From: Pseudidiomarina aquimaris
Lineage (GTDB): Bacteria; Pseudomonadota; Gammaproteobacteria; Enterobacterales; Alteromonadaceae
DNA length: 64,000 nucleotides
Assembly: GCF_003987395.1 (NCBI RefSeq)
Contig: NZ_PIPT01000007.1
Span: 62,001-126,000, forward strand
Direction of reading: 5' to 3'
Shown one piece after another: positions 27,622 through 37,171 of this stretch; within the stretch, counting starts at the first letter, position 1; every line of letters starts with the position of its first letter. The translations under genes were made by a program, and so were the position numbers. The notes below the pieces were generated by a model, which did not search any database, was not told where the DNA came from, and saw only the letters and a list, made by a program, of their open reading frames with translations.

Positions 27622-27817
27622 ATGTCCGATATCCCTAACGGGGAAACGGACAATTGGATTTATTTAGTCCTGAATCATGATTTAGGAAGACAGGCCTAAA
27701 AAAATACAAATAGTGTAGCCATTTCGATTTAACGACCAAACACGCCTGCCCCTCCAACGCTTGCAGAAAGGTAGGTTCAATGTTGGTTACCTATTCACAC
27801 TGTTTTGCAGGTTTTAT

Positions 27818-29302
27818 ATGTTCAAAAATATAACTATTACACTTTCCTTAGCTTTTTACTTCTTTTTTTATGCCTGTTCAGCCATGGCAGATGATTACAC
27901 AGTCTTTATCTCTGAAAGGCAACCTCGACTAGCCAAGATTAAAGCAGTTTTATATCCGAATGGCGACACTATCTACATGAATGAACAAAATGCTCATGGC
28001 TTAAAAAATGGCTGGGGCGGATTCGTAAAAAACCTTAATGTGACTAGTGATGATGGGAAAACCATTCAGATTTCTAGAGTTGAAAATAGTAAATGGCAAC
28101 TAGTCGGATACGAAAAAGGAAAGATTACCCTCTCATATGATGTTGCTTTAGGTCATGACATAGTAACTCCTAAGATAAAGTTTGGCGACAATGGAGCTGC
28201 TTACGCAACCGAAGATGGCGTCATGTGGTCAGGTCGCGCACTTTTTATTGCAGGGAAGCCAAGTGAGAAAGTACATGTAAAATTCGAAATCCCCAACTTT
28301 TGGAATGTTACGACTTCTTGGGAGAGCGTTAATGATGCCTCTACTGAGTTCTATGTGGAGGGAACAAACGACTTGCAAAACTCCGCGTTATTCGCCGGTG
28401 AACATACCCAAGGGTCTTTTAAAATAGGAAATGTGCAGCTGAGAACGGCTTTCTCGGGTGAGTATACTCACAAAATGGTTGACGATATAAATCAAAGAGT
28501 TGACCAATTCTTTCAGTATTACGGTGCTCAATATCAATCACCTCTAAAATCTAGAATGATTCTTATAATTGCTGACCGAAATGATGGAGGGGGTGAAGTC
28601 ATGGGTAAAGCTATATCAATATCGGTAGGTCCAGCAGACAAAAAGATGTTAGATAAAAATAGCAAAATACCCTTAGGTATTTCACGACTAATAGCCCATG
28701 AGCTGTTTCACGGTTTTGCATTTAACCAGCTAGAGGTTGATGACAAAGCAGACCAAGCATCATTATATGAGTGGTTTAACGAAGGGTTTGGAGCTGAGTA
28801 CGCTTCCCAACTTGCCCTATTAAGGGTAGGAATAAAAAATGAATCTGAATTTTTGGATGGTATTGTTTATAGGATGAAAGAATATGAGAAGGAAGCCGAT
28901 GGGAAGTTAACTCTTATTAGTGCTGGTGCTGATAAGTCCAATAAATCTACCACTATTTATTGGGGAGGTATGATTGCAGCTTTTACTCTTGATTTTAAAA
29001 TCCGAGCCAAGAGCGAAGGGAAGCAAAATTTAGATGAGCTTTGGCGATATCTACTACAGAATTACCCAAAAGGTGGAAAAAAGATGAACTTACATGAGCT
29101 ATATAAGTCGGCAGCAAAACTATATGGTGACTCAATAGCATTAGAGTTACAAGAATATGCGACCTCTCCTAGTGTTATTCCCTTTTTTGAAGCGGCTAAA
29201 TTGGTGGGCCTTAAGTATGACGGTGAAAAACTGTCTAGAGATAGCTCAGCAACGAAAAAACAGCAGTTGTTATGGGAATCGTTTATCTCTGAAGGAATGT
29301 AA
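27818..29302 (+). CDS. Secreted gluzincin metallopeptidase (M61/M1-like)
   Basis: About 494 residues from ATG 27818 (AGG at proper spacing), with a signal peptide ending near SAMA-DDY. The zinc site is HELFH (294-298) with the third ligand Glu322 in WFNEGFGAEY, the gluzincin pattern shared by M1 and M61 peptidases. The N-terminal ~200 residues form beta-rich domains as in M61 glycyl aminopeptidases. Predicted periplasmic or extracellular aminopeptidase. AT-rich codon use suggests acquisition with its neighbours. The esterase gene follows after about 55 bp. Confidence 0.82.
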   Translation: MFKNITITLSLAFYFFFYACSAMADDYTVFISERQPRLAKIKAVLYPNGDTIYMNEQNAHGLKNGWGGFVKNLNVTSDDGKTIQISRVENSKWQLVGYEKGKITLSYDVALGHDIVTPKIKFGDNGAAYATEDGVMWSGRALFIAGKPSEKVHVKFEIPNFWNVTTSWESVNDASTEFYVEGTNDLQNSALFAGEHTQGSFKIGNVQLRTAFSGEYTHKMVDDINQRVDQFFQYYGAQYQSPLKSRMILIIADRNDGGGEVMGKAISISVGPADKKMLDKNSKIPLGISRLIAHELFHGFAFNQLEVDDKADQASLYEWFNEGFGAEYASQLALLRVGIKNESEFLDGIVYRMKEYEKEADGKLTLISAGADKSNKSTTIYWGGMIAAFTLDFKIRAKSEGKQNLDELWRYLLQNYPKGGKKMNLHELYKSAAKLYGDSIALELQEYATSPSVIPFFEAAKLVGLKYDGEKLSRDSSATKKQQLLWESFISEGM

Positions 29303-29358
29303 ACTATAAGCCAACGAGAATTAAACCTATAGAAAATTTACAATAGATGGAGAAAGCA

Positions 29359-30234
29359 GTGTTAAAACTTAATATTAAATCAGTTTTTCCTATGCTTATA
29401 TTGGCTTTGTTTTCTGCTAATTTAGCAGCGGATGACTCACAACCGTCGGAGCAGATTGTAGTTGCCACATGGCATGAGATTCAGTCAGATATTTTAAAGG
29501 AAACCCGAAGGTATGCCGTTTCTTTACCTCCTAATTATGATCAGAATGAATCCGAGCACTATCCTGTCTTATATGTTCTAGATGGCCACAGTGTAAGAAT
29601 TAAAGGTGTCGTTGGTATGGTAGAGTCGTTGTCACATTACGACCTAAGTCAGCGGATCCCACAGTTCATCGTCGTTGCGATCGAAAGTGACAATAGAAAC
29701 TTCGATATGACACCAACTCAAAATGACTTAGCCTACAATGGGGAAGTGTTGCAAAATATGAAGCACAACAGTGGTGGTGCTAGAAAGTTTTCTGAGTTCA
29801 TTAAAACTGAACTGTTTAAAGACATCGACTCTAAGTTTCGTACCAATGACTCTAGAGGGCTTGTTGGTATGTCGTTAGGTGGCTTGCTTGCTGCGGACAT
29901 TCTTTTGAATAGCCCGAATATGTTTAGCCACTTTCTAATCGCTGACGCGACTTACATTTGGGATGATAATTACCTCAACAAAACGTTTTTGAAATCTCAG
30001 CAGGTTTTGAACGACGCAAAAGCGAATGTGTTCATTGGTCTGGCAAATAATGACCATATCGGCGAAATTGGCATTAGAAACCGTCAATGGGGAAATGATT
30101 TCATCAACAATCTTTCAACCATTAATAATGAGCAGCTTAAAGTGACGTCCAAATACTTTGCCGATGAGCAGCACGGCACCGTAATGTTTCTAGCTTTCTA
30201 CTACGGTCTGATCGAATTGTACGGTACAAATTGA
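29359..30234 (+). CDS. Secreted esterase of the alpha/beta-hydrolase fold (esterase D/IroE-like)
   Basis: About 291 residues from GTG 29359, which has GGAG at ideal spacing; ATG 29347 is the alternative. A signal peptide is present. The putative-esterase family is indicated by YPVLYVLDGH, the nucleophile elbow GMSLGG (Ser about residue 174), and a C-terminal EQHGTV with the catalytic His. Relatives hydrolyse siderophore esters, S-formylglutathione or feruloyl esters; no siderophore genes are nearby, so the substrate is open. Probably cotranscribed with the metallopeptidase. Confidence 0.82.
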   Translation: MLKLNIKSVFPMLILALFSANLAADDSQPSEQIVVATWHEIQSDILKETRRYAVSLPPNYDQNESEHYPVLYVLDGHSVRIKGVVGMVESLSHYDLSQRIPQFIVVAIESDNRNFDMTPTQNDLAYNGEVLQNMKHNSGGARKFSEFIKTELFKDIDSKFRTNDSRGLVGMSLGGLLAADILLNSPNMFSHFLIADATYIWDDNYLNKTFLKSQQVLNDAKANVFIGLANNDHIGEIGIRNRQWGNDFINNLSTINNEQLKVTSKYFADEQHGTVMFLAFYYGLIELYGTN

Positions 30235-30343
30235 AGATGACCCTAACTGTCGGTATTTTGTCGCCTGTTTGTCGTGGCCGACACCAAATCCGTAATGTAT
30301 AGTTCGCAACGTTGAACGAAGTAGAACAAAAAAGGTACTACAG

Positions 30344-30826
30344 GTGAAATCATTAAGACTCGAGAAGCATTGGTCACAAGAACACTTAGCTCAACTAAGC
30401 GGTTTAAATATACGTACGATCCAACGCGTAGAGAAAGGTGAAAGTGTCGGAGTTGAAACGTTAACGTCGTTGGCTTCTGTTTTTGAGATCACGCCGCAGG
30501 AGCTTGCTCACGTTATACAAAATGACACGTCAGTCTCAACGAGGAAAGAAGAAACGGCTCCAGAGGTAGCCCCAAAGAAAGGCGAAATGAAGGCGAACGT
30601 AAGGAGTCTTAAGTATTTCTACGGTTTTTTTGCCTTCCTAATCGCAGTCTTTCTTATATTTATGCTGCCTAACTACAACGACGGCGAAAATTTAGCCCCA
30701 TTACTCACTATTTTTTTGTGCTTTTGTGTGCTCATCGCTGTTCTGGCGATTTTCGTTTTTCAACCGTTTGGGCAACAATGGAAAAGCAAAGACAGTCCAA
30801 ATCAAACATCGACAGAACGCGACTAA
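30344..30826 (+). CDS. XRE-family regulator with two membrane helices
   Basis: 160 residues from GTG 30344 (AAAAAGG upstream). Residues 1-60 form an XRE helix-turn-helix (EKHWSQEHLAQLSGLNIRTIQRVEKGES), very similar in layout to the XRE-DUF805 protein at 9958, followed by a charged linker and two membrane helices (about 87-105 and 112-135). It lies 21 bp before a serine hydrolase gene and so repeats the regulator-hydrolase theme, here in the order regulator then hydrolase. Confidence 0.8.
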   Translation: MKSLRLEKHWSQEHLAQLSGLNIRTIQRVEKGESVGVETLTSLASVFEITPQELAHVIQNDTSVSTRKEETAPEVAPKKGEMKANVRSLKYFYGFFAFLIAVFLIFMLPNYNDGENLAPLLTIFLCFCVLIAVLAIFVFQPFGQQWKSKDSPNQTSTERD

Positions 30827-30847
30827 ACATTCTTAACCTGAAATAAA

Positions 30848-32464
30848 ATGTTAAAAATTAAAGTTCTCTCAATAATGGCTTTGCTACTATCTACTGTGCT
30901 CTTGGCTAATGCGCCATTTGCTATGAATAGGTATCCTGATTCTGTTTGGCTCCAATACTCGTCCCCTGAGGACGCTGGGTTTGTTCCAAGCCGAGTAGAT
31001 AAAGTAAAAAAACTTTACGAAGAGAATGCGTTCTCAGCTCTTTTAGTCATAAAAGATGGCGCTATTGCCATAGATTGGGGCGAGAACGAGCGAAGATTCC
31101 CCATACACTCCATCAGAAAAAGTATTTTGAGCGCGCTCTATGGAAAGCATTCCAGCGCCATAGACTTTGAGGCCAGCTTGAAGGCACTTAATTTCAATGA
31201 TAACTCGATGTTGACCGAAGAAGAGCTATCGGCAACGCTATTCGACCTTATCTCATCTCGCTCTGGTGTTTACCTGCCAGCGGCAGCCGAGAGTAACGAA
31301 ATGGCATCGAATAAACCCGTTAGAGGAAGCCATAAACCTGGCAGCTATTGGTGGTATAACAATTGGGATTTTAACGCTGCAGGAGCTTTATTTTCGCAGA
31401 TTACTGGAGAGGAGATCCTCGAGTCCATTCAAACTCACTTAGCTACCCCTTTGCAAATGCAGGATTATCGAATTACAGACGGCTATTATGTTAAGGCAAC
31501 ATCTGAGCACCCCGCTTTTCAAATTAATATGTCTTCCCGTGATCTAGCAAGGTTCGGTCTCTTATATGCGAAATATGGAGTGTGGAAAGGAGATCAACTG
31601 ATTCCTCGACAATGGATTGTTCAAAGCACTAGCGCGATAAATCGCACATATATGAGCGGTAAGCACCCTCCCTATTACGGGCTTATGTGGTGGGTTGAGG
31701 AAGACGGTAGCTTTAGTGCAAGAGGAAGCGGAGGACATACTTTAGCTGTTTATCCATCTCTCAATCTCGTCGTCGTTCTTCGGGTAGATACCTTTTTAGA
31801 ACAGTCTGTAGCAATCAAAACGATTAAAAAAATCTTAGCGGGTATTGTTTCTGCTTCAGAGGGCCAGCGCAATCCAAATCAAAGCTTAGTTAAAGCCACA
31901 CAGCGATTGCCTCAAGTCAAAACCGTACCCAGTAAGTACCAGTTTAAAACGCAGTACATTAGTTTAGATAATCTACCGCCCATCAGAGTAAGCTTTTTAA
32001 ACGGGAAATTGTTTGTTGACTGGGGAGAAGGAATGCTTGAAACCCGTCATCTACAGAATGATAGATTTGTTATTTTAGACCGTAAAGAGCCGCTCGTAAT
32101 CGAACTCAGTGACAAAGGCGCAATAATCGATATAAAGACGCCCCGGCTTTTTTTCATTCGGGCAGCTAATGCCGCAAAAAAGGGTAGTCTCGCTGAAGCA
32201 CAGCTATGGGTCGAACAAGCTGTGGAACTAAACCCTAGCTCTCCCATTCCTTATATTTCTCTTGCAAAAATACAGCTTGCCCGAGGTAATAAAGCGGATG
32301 CGAAAGAGACGATACGCATTGCACTTGCATTAGCTCCAGACAACAGACAAGCAAAGAAGCTTTATCAAGGCTTGTTAATTAAACAGTATGCTATGCCAGC
32401 CTTACTAGCCTTTCTTTTGCTCGTCTTGGGCGTTTTTCTGAAGGTAATAAAAGCTAAAATCTAG
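30848..32464 (+). CDS. Serine hydrolase fused to TPR repeats and a C-terminal membrane anchor
   Basis: 538 residues. After a signal peptide or N-terminal anchor comes a beta-lactamase-fold domain with SxxK as SIRK (88-91), YxN as YNN (170-172) and a GSGGHT third motif (about 297-302). From about residue 430 to 505 two tetratricopeptide-like repeats follow (AEAQLWVEQAVELNPSS; AKETIRIALALAPDN), then a last hydrophobic helix and a short basic tail. The combination suggests a periplasmic hydrolase with a protein-interaction module tied to the inner membrane. It is likely cotranscribed with the XRE regulator. Confidence 0.82.
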   Translation: MLKIKVLSIMALLLSTVLLANAPFAMNRYPDSVWLQYSSPEDAGFVPSRVDKVKKLYEENAFSALLVIKDGAIAIDWGENERRFPIHSIRKSILSALYGKHSSAIDFEASLKALNFNDNSMLTEEELSATLFDLISSRSGVYLPAAAESNEMASNKPVRGSHKPGSYWWYNNWDFNAAGALFSQITGEEILESIQTHLATPLQMQDYRITDGYYVKATSEHPAFQINMSSRDLARFGLLYAKYGVWKGDQLIPRQWIVQSTSAINRTYMSGKHPPYYGLMWWVEEDGSFSARGSGGHTLAVYPSLNLVVVLRVDTFLEQSVAIKTIKKILAGIVSASEGQRNPNQSLVKATQRLPQVKTVPSKYQFKTQYISLDNLPPIRVSFLNGKLFVDWGEGMLETRHLQNDRFVILDRKEPLVIELSDKGAIIDIKTPRLFFIRAANAAKKGSLAEAQLWVEQAVELNPSSPIPYISLAKIQLARGNKADAKETIRIALALAPDNRQAKKLYQGLLIKQYAMPALLAFLLLVLGVFLKVIKAKI

Positions 32465-32478
32465 TCATTGTCTACCAA

Positions 32479-32496
32479 GGCAGCGCAAGCGCTGCC
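32479..32496. terminator. Hairpin between convergent genes
   Basis: GGCAGCG-CAAG-CGCTGCC, a perfect 7-bp GC-rich stem with a tetraloop, sits between the converging serine hydrolase and DJ-1 genes. No U-tract is present, so it may work in both directions weakly or protect 3' ends. Confidence 0.45.
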
Positions 32497-32549
32497 ATAG
32501 GTTTATCGAGGTCATGGCCCTATTCATCCAACAAAGGTCAAATTTCGAC

Positions 32550-33692
32550 TTATTGCTGCAAAATCGCAATCATTGCCTTCGCTACGCCCGCCGATGATTG
32601 GTAGTTTTGCCCCGTTACCACGCGGCCATCAACCTCCACATGTTCTTGACCGCGTGGGCTATACAAAAAGTTACCGCCGCGCGCCTCAATGGTTTTGGTG
32701 ATATGAAACGGAAACTCTTTAAAGTACGGTCGGTCAGGGTTTTCATATTCGTCAGGGTAGCCGCTGATACGTTTGCCTTTGACCAAGTACTCGCCGTTTT
32801 GTAAGCGAAGGTGCGCAATACCTGCAGTACCGTGGCATACCGCAGAAATGATGCCATTGTGCTGCTCGTAAATTTCCATTGATATGCGCTGTATTTCAGC
32901 GTTGTCAGCCACGCCATACATGGCGTTGGTCCCGCCAACATAGTGGACCGCTCGATACTCTGCTGGCTCCACGTCGGCAGGAGTTAGCGTATTGCCAATC
33001 GCATACATAAAATCTGCGTCGTACAGGTATTTTTTATGTATGGGCTCCGAAGTGTTGATATAAGCCAAGGGCAAAGCACCACCGTCTGGACTTACAAAAT
33101 CAACGCTATACCCCGCTTTAATAAACTCATCGTACGCATTCACGATTTCCGAAAAGCTCACGCCGGTCGGGAGGTTTGAGTCACCGTGAAAGTGCGCACT
33201 AGAAAGAATAAACAGAATGCGCTGACCGTTAGCGTTGCTGTCGGTTCCGGCAGCAGATTTGCTAATAATTTGCCATTTGCCGGCGACTTTCTTCAGCAGA
33301 AAGCTGTCGACATAGCGTAGTTGCTTATGCGGTATTAATATTTCAGCTTTTGCAGTCGCGAGGTTGCCTTCTACATCAATCTGCAAAACACGGCCGATAC
33401 GGCCATTATCACGGCCCTTGTTCTCGTCTTTATGCCAACTCAGATACTCCTCGCTCGAAATTTGCCAAACTGGGGTATCCGCTTTTTCTAAATAAAGCAA
33501 TGCGTCGGGATGAAAGGCCTGCGCCAACGTTTCAGCGTCACTGTGTGAAGATCCATAAAAATACAGCTCAAGCGTTTGCGTAATCGCAGCTAGATCATCA
33601 CTCTGCTGCGGTTGAATTGCCTTCCCTTCTGAATAAGAGAGGAGAACCGATAGCGATAAAAGTATTGCCAAAAAGGTGCGAGGTTTAACCAT
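32550..33692 (-). CDS. Secreted NTF2-like/DJ-1 (PfpI) fusion protein
   Basis: About 380 residues from ATG 33692, which has GGAGA at ideal spacing. After a signal peptide comes an NTF2/lumazine-binding-like domain (about 30-150; DLAAITQTLELYFYGSSHSD start), then a DJ-1/PfpI class I glutamine-amidotransferase-like domain (about 155-380) with the nucleophile Cys in AVCHGTAG and a GYPDEYENP loop. DJ-1 relatives act as glyoxalases, chaperones or amidases. The fusion is unusual and its substrate unknown. A second exported DJ-1 protein lies at 52732. Confidence 0.8.
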   Translation of the reverse strand: MVKPRTFLAILLSLSVLLSYSEGKAIQPQQSDDLAAITQTLELYFYGSSHSDAETLAQAFHPDALLYLEKADTPVWQISSEEYLSWHKDENKGRDNGRIGRVLQIDVEGNLATAKAEILIPHKQLRYVDSFLLKKVAGKWQIISKSAAGTDSNANGQRILFILSSAHFHGDSNLPTGVSFSEIVNAYDEFIKAGYSVDFVSPDGGALPLAYINTSEPIHKKYLYDADFMYAIGNTLTPADVEPAEYRAVHYVGGTNAMYGVADNAEIQRISMEIYEQHNGIISAVCHGTAGIAHLRLQNGEYLVKGKRISGYPDEYENPDRPYFKEFPFHITKTIEARGGNFLYSPRGQEHVEVDGRVVTGQNYQSSAGVAKAMIAILQQ

Positions 33693-33789
33693 ATTTGTCT
33701 CCGGTAAATGTCCCTGAGTTGACATGTTCGTCAAACCTAGTCGAACCAGCGTGAAGATTTCGTCAAGGCTGAACTGACACGCTAGTTAC

Positions 33790-33939
33790 CTACAGTAGGC
33801 GAAACATGTTGCTGAGCCGACCCAGTGTATTTCCCAAACATTGTCGCAGTGCCTCAATACCACCTTCTTGAACTTTATAAATAAAGCCAGAATCGAGAAC
33901 GCGTGCCCCCCGTACAATCGCTTCACAAAAAACTGACAT
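33790..33939 (-). CDS. Possible 49-residue protein
   Basis: An ATG-started frame (MSVFCEAIVRGARVLD...) lies in the 290-bp gap between divergent genes. It has plausible amphipathic composition, but no clear ribosome binding site and no recognised family. It may be spurious or a remnant; kept because nothing else explains this gap. Confidence 0.2.
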   Translation of the reverse strand: MSVFCEAIVRGARVLDSGFIYKVQEGGIEALRQCLGNTLGRLSNMFRLL

Positions 33940-33985
33940 TTGCTATGTCACACTCACTGGCTCGCGCAACCTATAGGAAAGAATC

Positions 33986-35452
33986 ATGAAAAAACTCATC
34001 TTAGTCATTCTGGCCTCTACCCTGCTTCAAGCATTGCCAGTCGCCGCTCAGTCAACCACTCCAACGGATAATTTTACGCAAGCGATTGTCGATAAAGTGG
34101 TCGCGGCTTATGGCGGTGATGCGCTTTTACTCGCCAATAGCATTAAAGTGATTGATTACAACAAAGGCCCGTGGCCTGGCGAGGGCGAAACGCCAGATAT
34201 TCCCGAGTTATGGCGAATCAATGAAGAGCTAACGATAGACTTCGCGGGACAGCGCAAAAGCTTACTGTCTTATCGCGTACCGCGAACCACAATAGATTTG
34301 GAAAAGTGGATTCAACAGGGTGAGCGAACCATCGTTTACGACATCCTGCATGAGAAATACTCCGAGCAAAATTGGGCGACTTTTGCGCGACTAGGAGCGT
34401 CACTTGAACGCAGCAGCGACACGTTGCACGCTCGACGCTTGGCGAGTCTGAAAGGTGAGTTAGACTATGCTGGGAATGACTATTTCCGTGGACGTTTGCA
34501 ACAGAAACTGACCTACCTAACCGACTCCGGCGAGCGTTACACCTACTTCGTTGACCAGGCAAATGGGCTTATCCACAAAATGCTTCGACAACACTCTCGC
34601 GCCGGCAGTCTTCTTTATGTTTTTGCTAATCACAGCACGGACAGCAAAGTCGCTTTTGCTCGCGACATGAACTTTTTTGTCAATGGCGAGCTGCGTTTAA
34701 CTTCAGTACACCGTGCGATTGAGCTTAACCCAGATCTTGAAACCGCATTTCAAGGTTTTGACGAATTTACCCCTTGGGGCGAAACGATTGACGCTTCTGA
34801 GCTAACCGTTAAAGCGATTTCCGATGGCGTCTATCAAGCCGGCTCGGGTCGCGCACTTACGGTGTTTATTGAACAGCCCGATCACTATATCGCGATGGGT
34901 TCAGCAGATGCCTTAGCGGAGAATTTCGCTGCGGCGAAAGAGCTCTCTCAACAAGAGAAACCTCTTAACTACTTTGTCGTCACACATCATCATAATGCCA
35001 ACGTTCGCGGCTTAGACAACGCCCTCGCTTTAGGTGCTTCATTAGTAGTTGCGGAACAGCATAGAGATACGATTTTAAGCCATATCACAGTCACAGAGGA
35101 CGACCACAAGATCATTTCGCTCCCGCCGCGAGCAGCATTTAAATTGGGCGGTTTAGAATTATTTGATATTGCTACCGCGCACTCCAGCCATTATTTATTG
35201 GCCTATCTACCTGCCGCCAAGATGGTGCTCGCTGAAGACCATTACGTTACCGATTTAAAAACCACAAAACCACGGATCTATCACGATATGGTGCGCTTTG
35301 CTGACGCCTTAAACGACCTCGGAATTGACGTCGAGACGCTGGTTGATATTCGTGGTTGGCGCCGCTTCAGCATGGAAGAATTCACCCAATGGACGCGCGA
35401 TTTTACGCCGAAAACCTGTCCACCAGGCTACACGATTTGCGCAAACGGTTGA
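33986..35452 (+). CDS. Exported metallo-beta-lactamase-fold protein with degenerate metal site
   Basis: 488 residues with a signal peptide ending AAQS. The C-terminal half has the metallo-beta-lactamase layout, but the HxHxDH motif reads THHHNANVRG: His334 and His336 are kept while the Asp is Ala338 and the last His is Asn339. Later ligands appear as HSSH and AEDH. It may bind one metal or none, so hydrolase activity is doubtful. The N-terminal ~280 residues form a separate beta-rich domain. It is the first of three tightly spaced genes (10 bp to the SUMF1 protein, then 8 bp to the GST). Confidence 0.75.
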   Translation: MKKLILVILASTLLQALPVAAQSTTPTDNFTQAIVDKVVAAYGGDALLLANSIKVIDYNKGPWPGEGETPDIPELWRINEELTIDFAGQRKSLLSYRVPRTTIDLEKWIQQGERTIVYDILHEKYSEQNWATFARLGASLERSSDTLHARRLASLKGELDYAGNDYFRGRLQQKLTYLTDSGERYTYFVDQANGLIHKMLRQHSRAGSLLYVFANHSTDSKVAFARDMNFFVNGELRLTSVHRAIELNPDLETAFQGFDEFTPWGETIDASELTVKAISDGVYQAGSGRALTVFIEQPDHYIAMGSADALAENFAAAKELSQQEKPLNYFVVTHHHNANVRGLDNALALGASLVVAEQHRDTILSHITVTEDDHKIISLPPRAAFKLGGLELFDIATAHSSHYLLAYLPAAKMVLAEDHYVTDLKTTKPRIYHDMVRFADALNDLGIDVETLVDIRGWRRFSMEEFTQWTRDFTPKTCPPGYTICANG

Positions 35453-35462
35453 GGAACATAGT

Positions 35463-37163
35463 ATGCGAACACTATTTGTGCTTTCATTGACTACGATCTG
35501 TTGGCTGCCAGCGGCTCATGCTCAAGCTGACCACATTGTCCCGCCGATGGTTAATGTTCCTTCCGGTGAATTTATGATGGGTACCACTGGCGGCGAGAAA
35601 CAAGCCCAGCCAGTGCACAAAGTCCGTTTGGCAGCATTTCAGCTCGGTAAGTATGCGGTAACCGTCGCTGAGTTTCGCAAGTTCGCCACTGCCACAGGTT
35701 ACAACCCCGACCGTACCTGTAACGATTTCATTGATTCTGAAGGCCTAAGAGGGCCCGAGCACATTGGCAGTGGCCGCTGGGATAAACACCGTTACAGTTA
35801 TAGCGACTATCAGCCAGTCACCTGTATCTCATGGCAAGATGCCAATGCCTATGCTGCTTGGTTATCCGAGCAAACTGGCCAGCGCTATCGACTGCCCACT
35901 GAGCGGGAGTGGGAGTATGCCACCAAAGCCAACACGAGTAGCCGTTATTTTTGGGGCGATGACCCAATGCAAACGGAGGCCTGCAAGTACGGTAACTTTG
36001 CTGATTTAACCGGCGAACAGGTCAACAACCAACTGTATGGCTACAGCAACAAGGGATTTATCGAACATCTAAATTGCGACGATGGCGAAGCCTACAATGC
36101 CGTTGTGGGCTTATACCGACCCAATCCGTTTGGGTTGTATGACATGGTGGGTAACGTGAGCCAATACCTGGACAGCTGTTTTAACCCACAAGGTTATGTG
36201 TCTGATCCCGCCGATACAGCATCATGCGAGTTTATCGCTACCCGCGGTGGCAATTGGCACTACCCTGCTCAGCCACACACCAACCGCGGCAGATTTAAAC
36301 CTGAAGGCTGGAACGTAGCTGCGAACATCGGGTTTCGCCTAGCGATGGACGGTCATGCAAATGTCGTTGCGCCTTCAAGCCAGAAGTTTGAACTGCAACT
36401 CCACAAAGCACAGCAAAAGCGCCTAGCACGGCGTGAACAGTTACTGCCTGCTGTAACTCACCTAAGGCTCCTTGAGAACAACGCAGGCAAACTTATACTT
36501 AGCTGGTTACCATCAAAAGATAAGCGGGTAACGGGTTATGACATTTACCGATCCACGCTAAAGCAAGCGCACTTGCTTGGCGGTTTTTACCAGAACCACT
36601 ACGACAAAGCCTATGCGGTTGCTGCTAATGGTACAGAGCTTGAAGTTACCCTTCCGGATAGCGGGGGCAGCTTTATTGTCGTTGCTCGCTCAGGTCAGAT
36701 GCTGGGTGTGCCGTCTGCAACGGCTGTGAAGCCTGCACCAGTTGAGGTATCAGCTATTCCGGGGCGTATCGATATGCAGCAGTTAATTGAACTAAGCGAT
36801 GCGCCTTTATATTACTTTCCTGCTAGCGAGGACAAACCCGAGCGTTACTTAGTGTTTAAAACTAACAAAGCGGCCAAACAAAGTATGGTGACCCTGCGGT
36901 TCGATACTGAGGTAGCTAAAACAGGCTGGTATGAATTGAAGTACAAAGGCACCAGTTTTCAAGACGGCGAATTTTTTAAACTCTGGCAGGGTAGAAAGCT
37001 TGCCGGTACTGTTCGCTTTGACCGTTCGGTTGATGATGCGCTCTCCGACCGGCACAAAGTGTATCTAGAAGCCGGACCGCAGCCGTTGGAATTGACTGTA
37101 TTAAGGAAAGACTTTGATCGTTGGGGTTTAAGTTGGCTAGAATTTTCGTTTGTAACGCCATAG
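35463..37163 (+). CDS. Secreted SUMF1/FGE-domain protein lacking the catalytic cysteines
   Basis: 566 residues from ATG 35463 (GGAAC upstream), with a signal peptide (LPAAHAQA). Residues ~22-300 are a formylglycine-generating-enzyme-like (SUMF1) domain: MVNVPSGEFMMGTT, VTCISWQDANAYAAWLS, RLPTEREWEYAT, PFGLYDMVGNVSQY, ending RGGNWHYPAQPHTNRGRF then NIGFRLA. True FGEs carry two cysteines just after RGGSW; here none is present, so it should not make formylglycine and is more likely a binding or structural C-type-lectin-like domain. Residues ~325-430 look FN3-like and ~430-566 like a carbohydrate-binding beta-sandwich. Middle gene of the three-gene operon. Confidence 0.78.
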   Translation: MRTLFVLSLTTICWLPAAHAQADHIVPPMVNVPSGEFMMGTTGGEKQAQPVHKVRLAAFQLGKYAVTVAEFRKFATATGYNPDRTCNDFIDSEGLRGPEHIGSGRWDKHRYSYSDYQPVTCISWQDANAYAAWLSEQTGQRYRLPTEREWEYATKANTSSRYFWGDDPMQTEACKYGNFADLTGEQVNNQLYGYSNKGFIEHLNCDDGEAYNAVVGLYRPNPFGLYDMVGNVSQYLDSCFNPQGYVSDPADTASCEFIATRGGNWHYPAQPHTNRGRFKPEGWNVAANIGFRLAMDGHANVVAPSSQKFELQLHKAQQKRLARREQLLPAVTHLRLLENNAGKLILSWLPSKDKRVTGYDIYRSTLKQAHLLGGFYQNHYDKAYAVAANGTELEVTLPDSGGSFIVVARSGQMLGVPSATAVKPAPVEVSAIPGRIDMQQLIELSDAPLYYFPASEDKPERYLVFKTNKAAKQSMVTLRFDTEVAKTGWYELKYKGTSFQDGEFFKLWQGRKLAGTVRFDRSVDDALSDRHKVYLEAGPQPLELTVLRKDFDRWGLSWLEFSFVTP

Positions 37164-37171
37164 GAACGCAA

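Noticed and set aside
35325-35462. N-terminal extension of the SUMF1 protein
   Set aside because: It overlaps the coding end of the previous gene; the ATG at 35463 has a ribosome binding site and gives a signal peptide.
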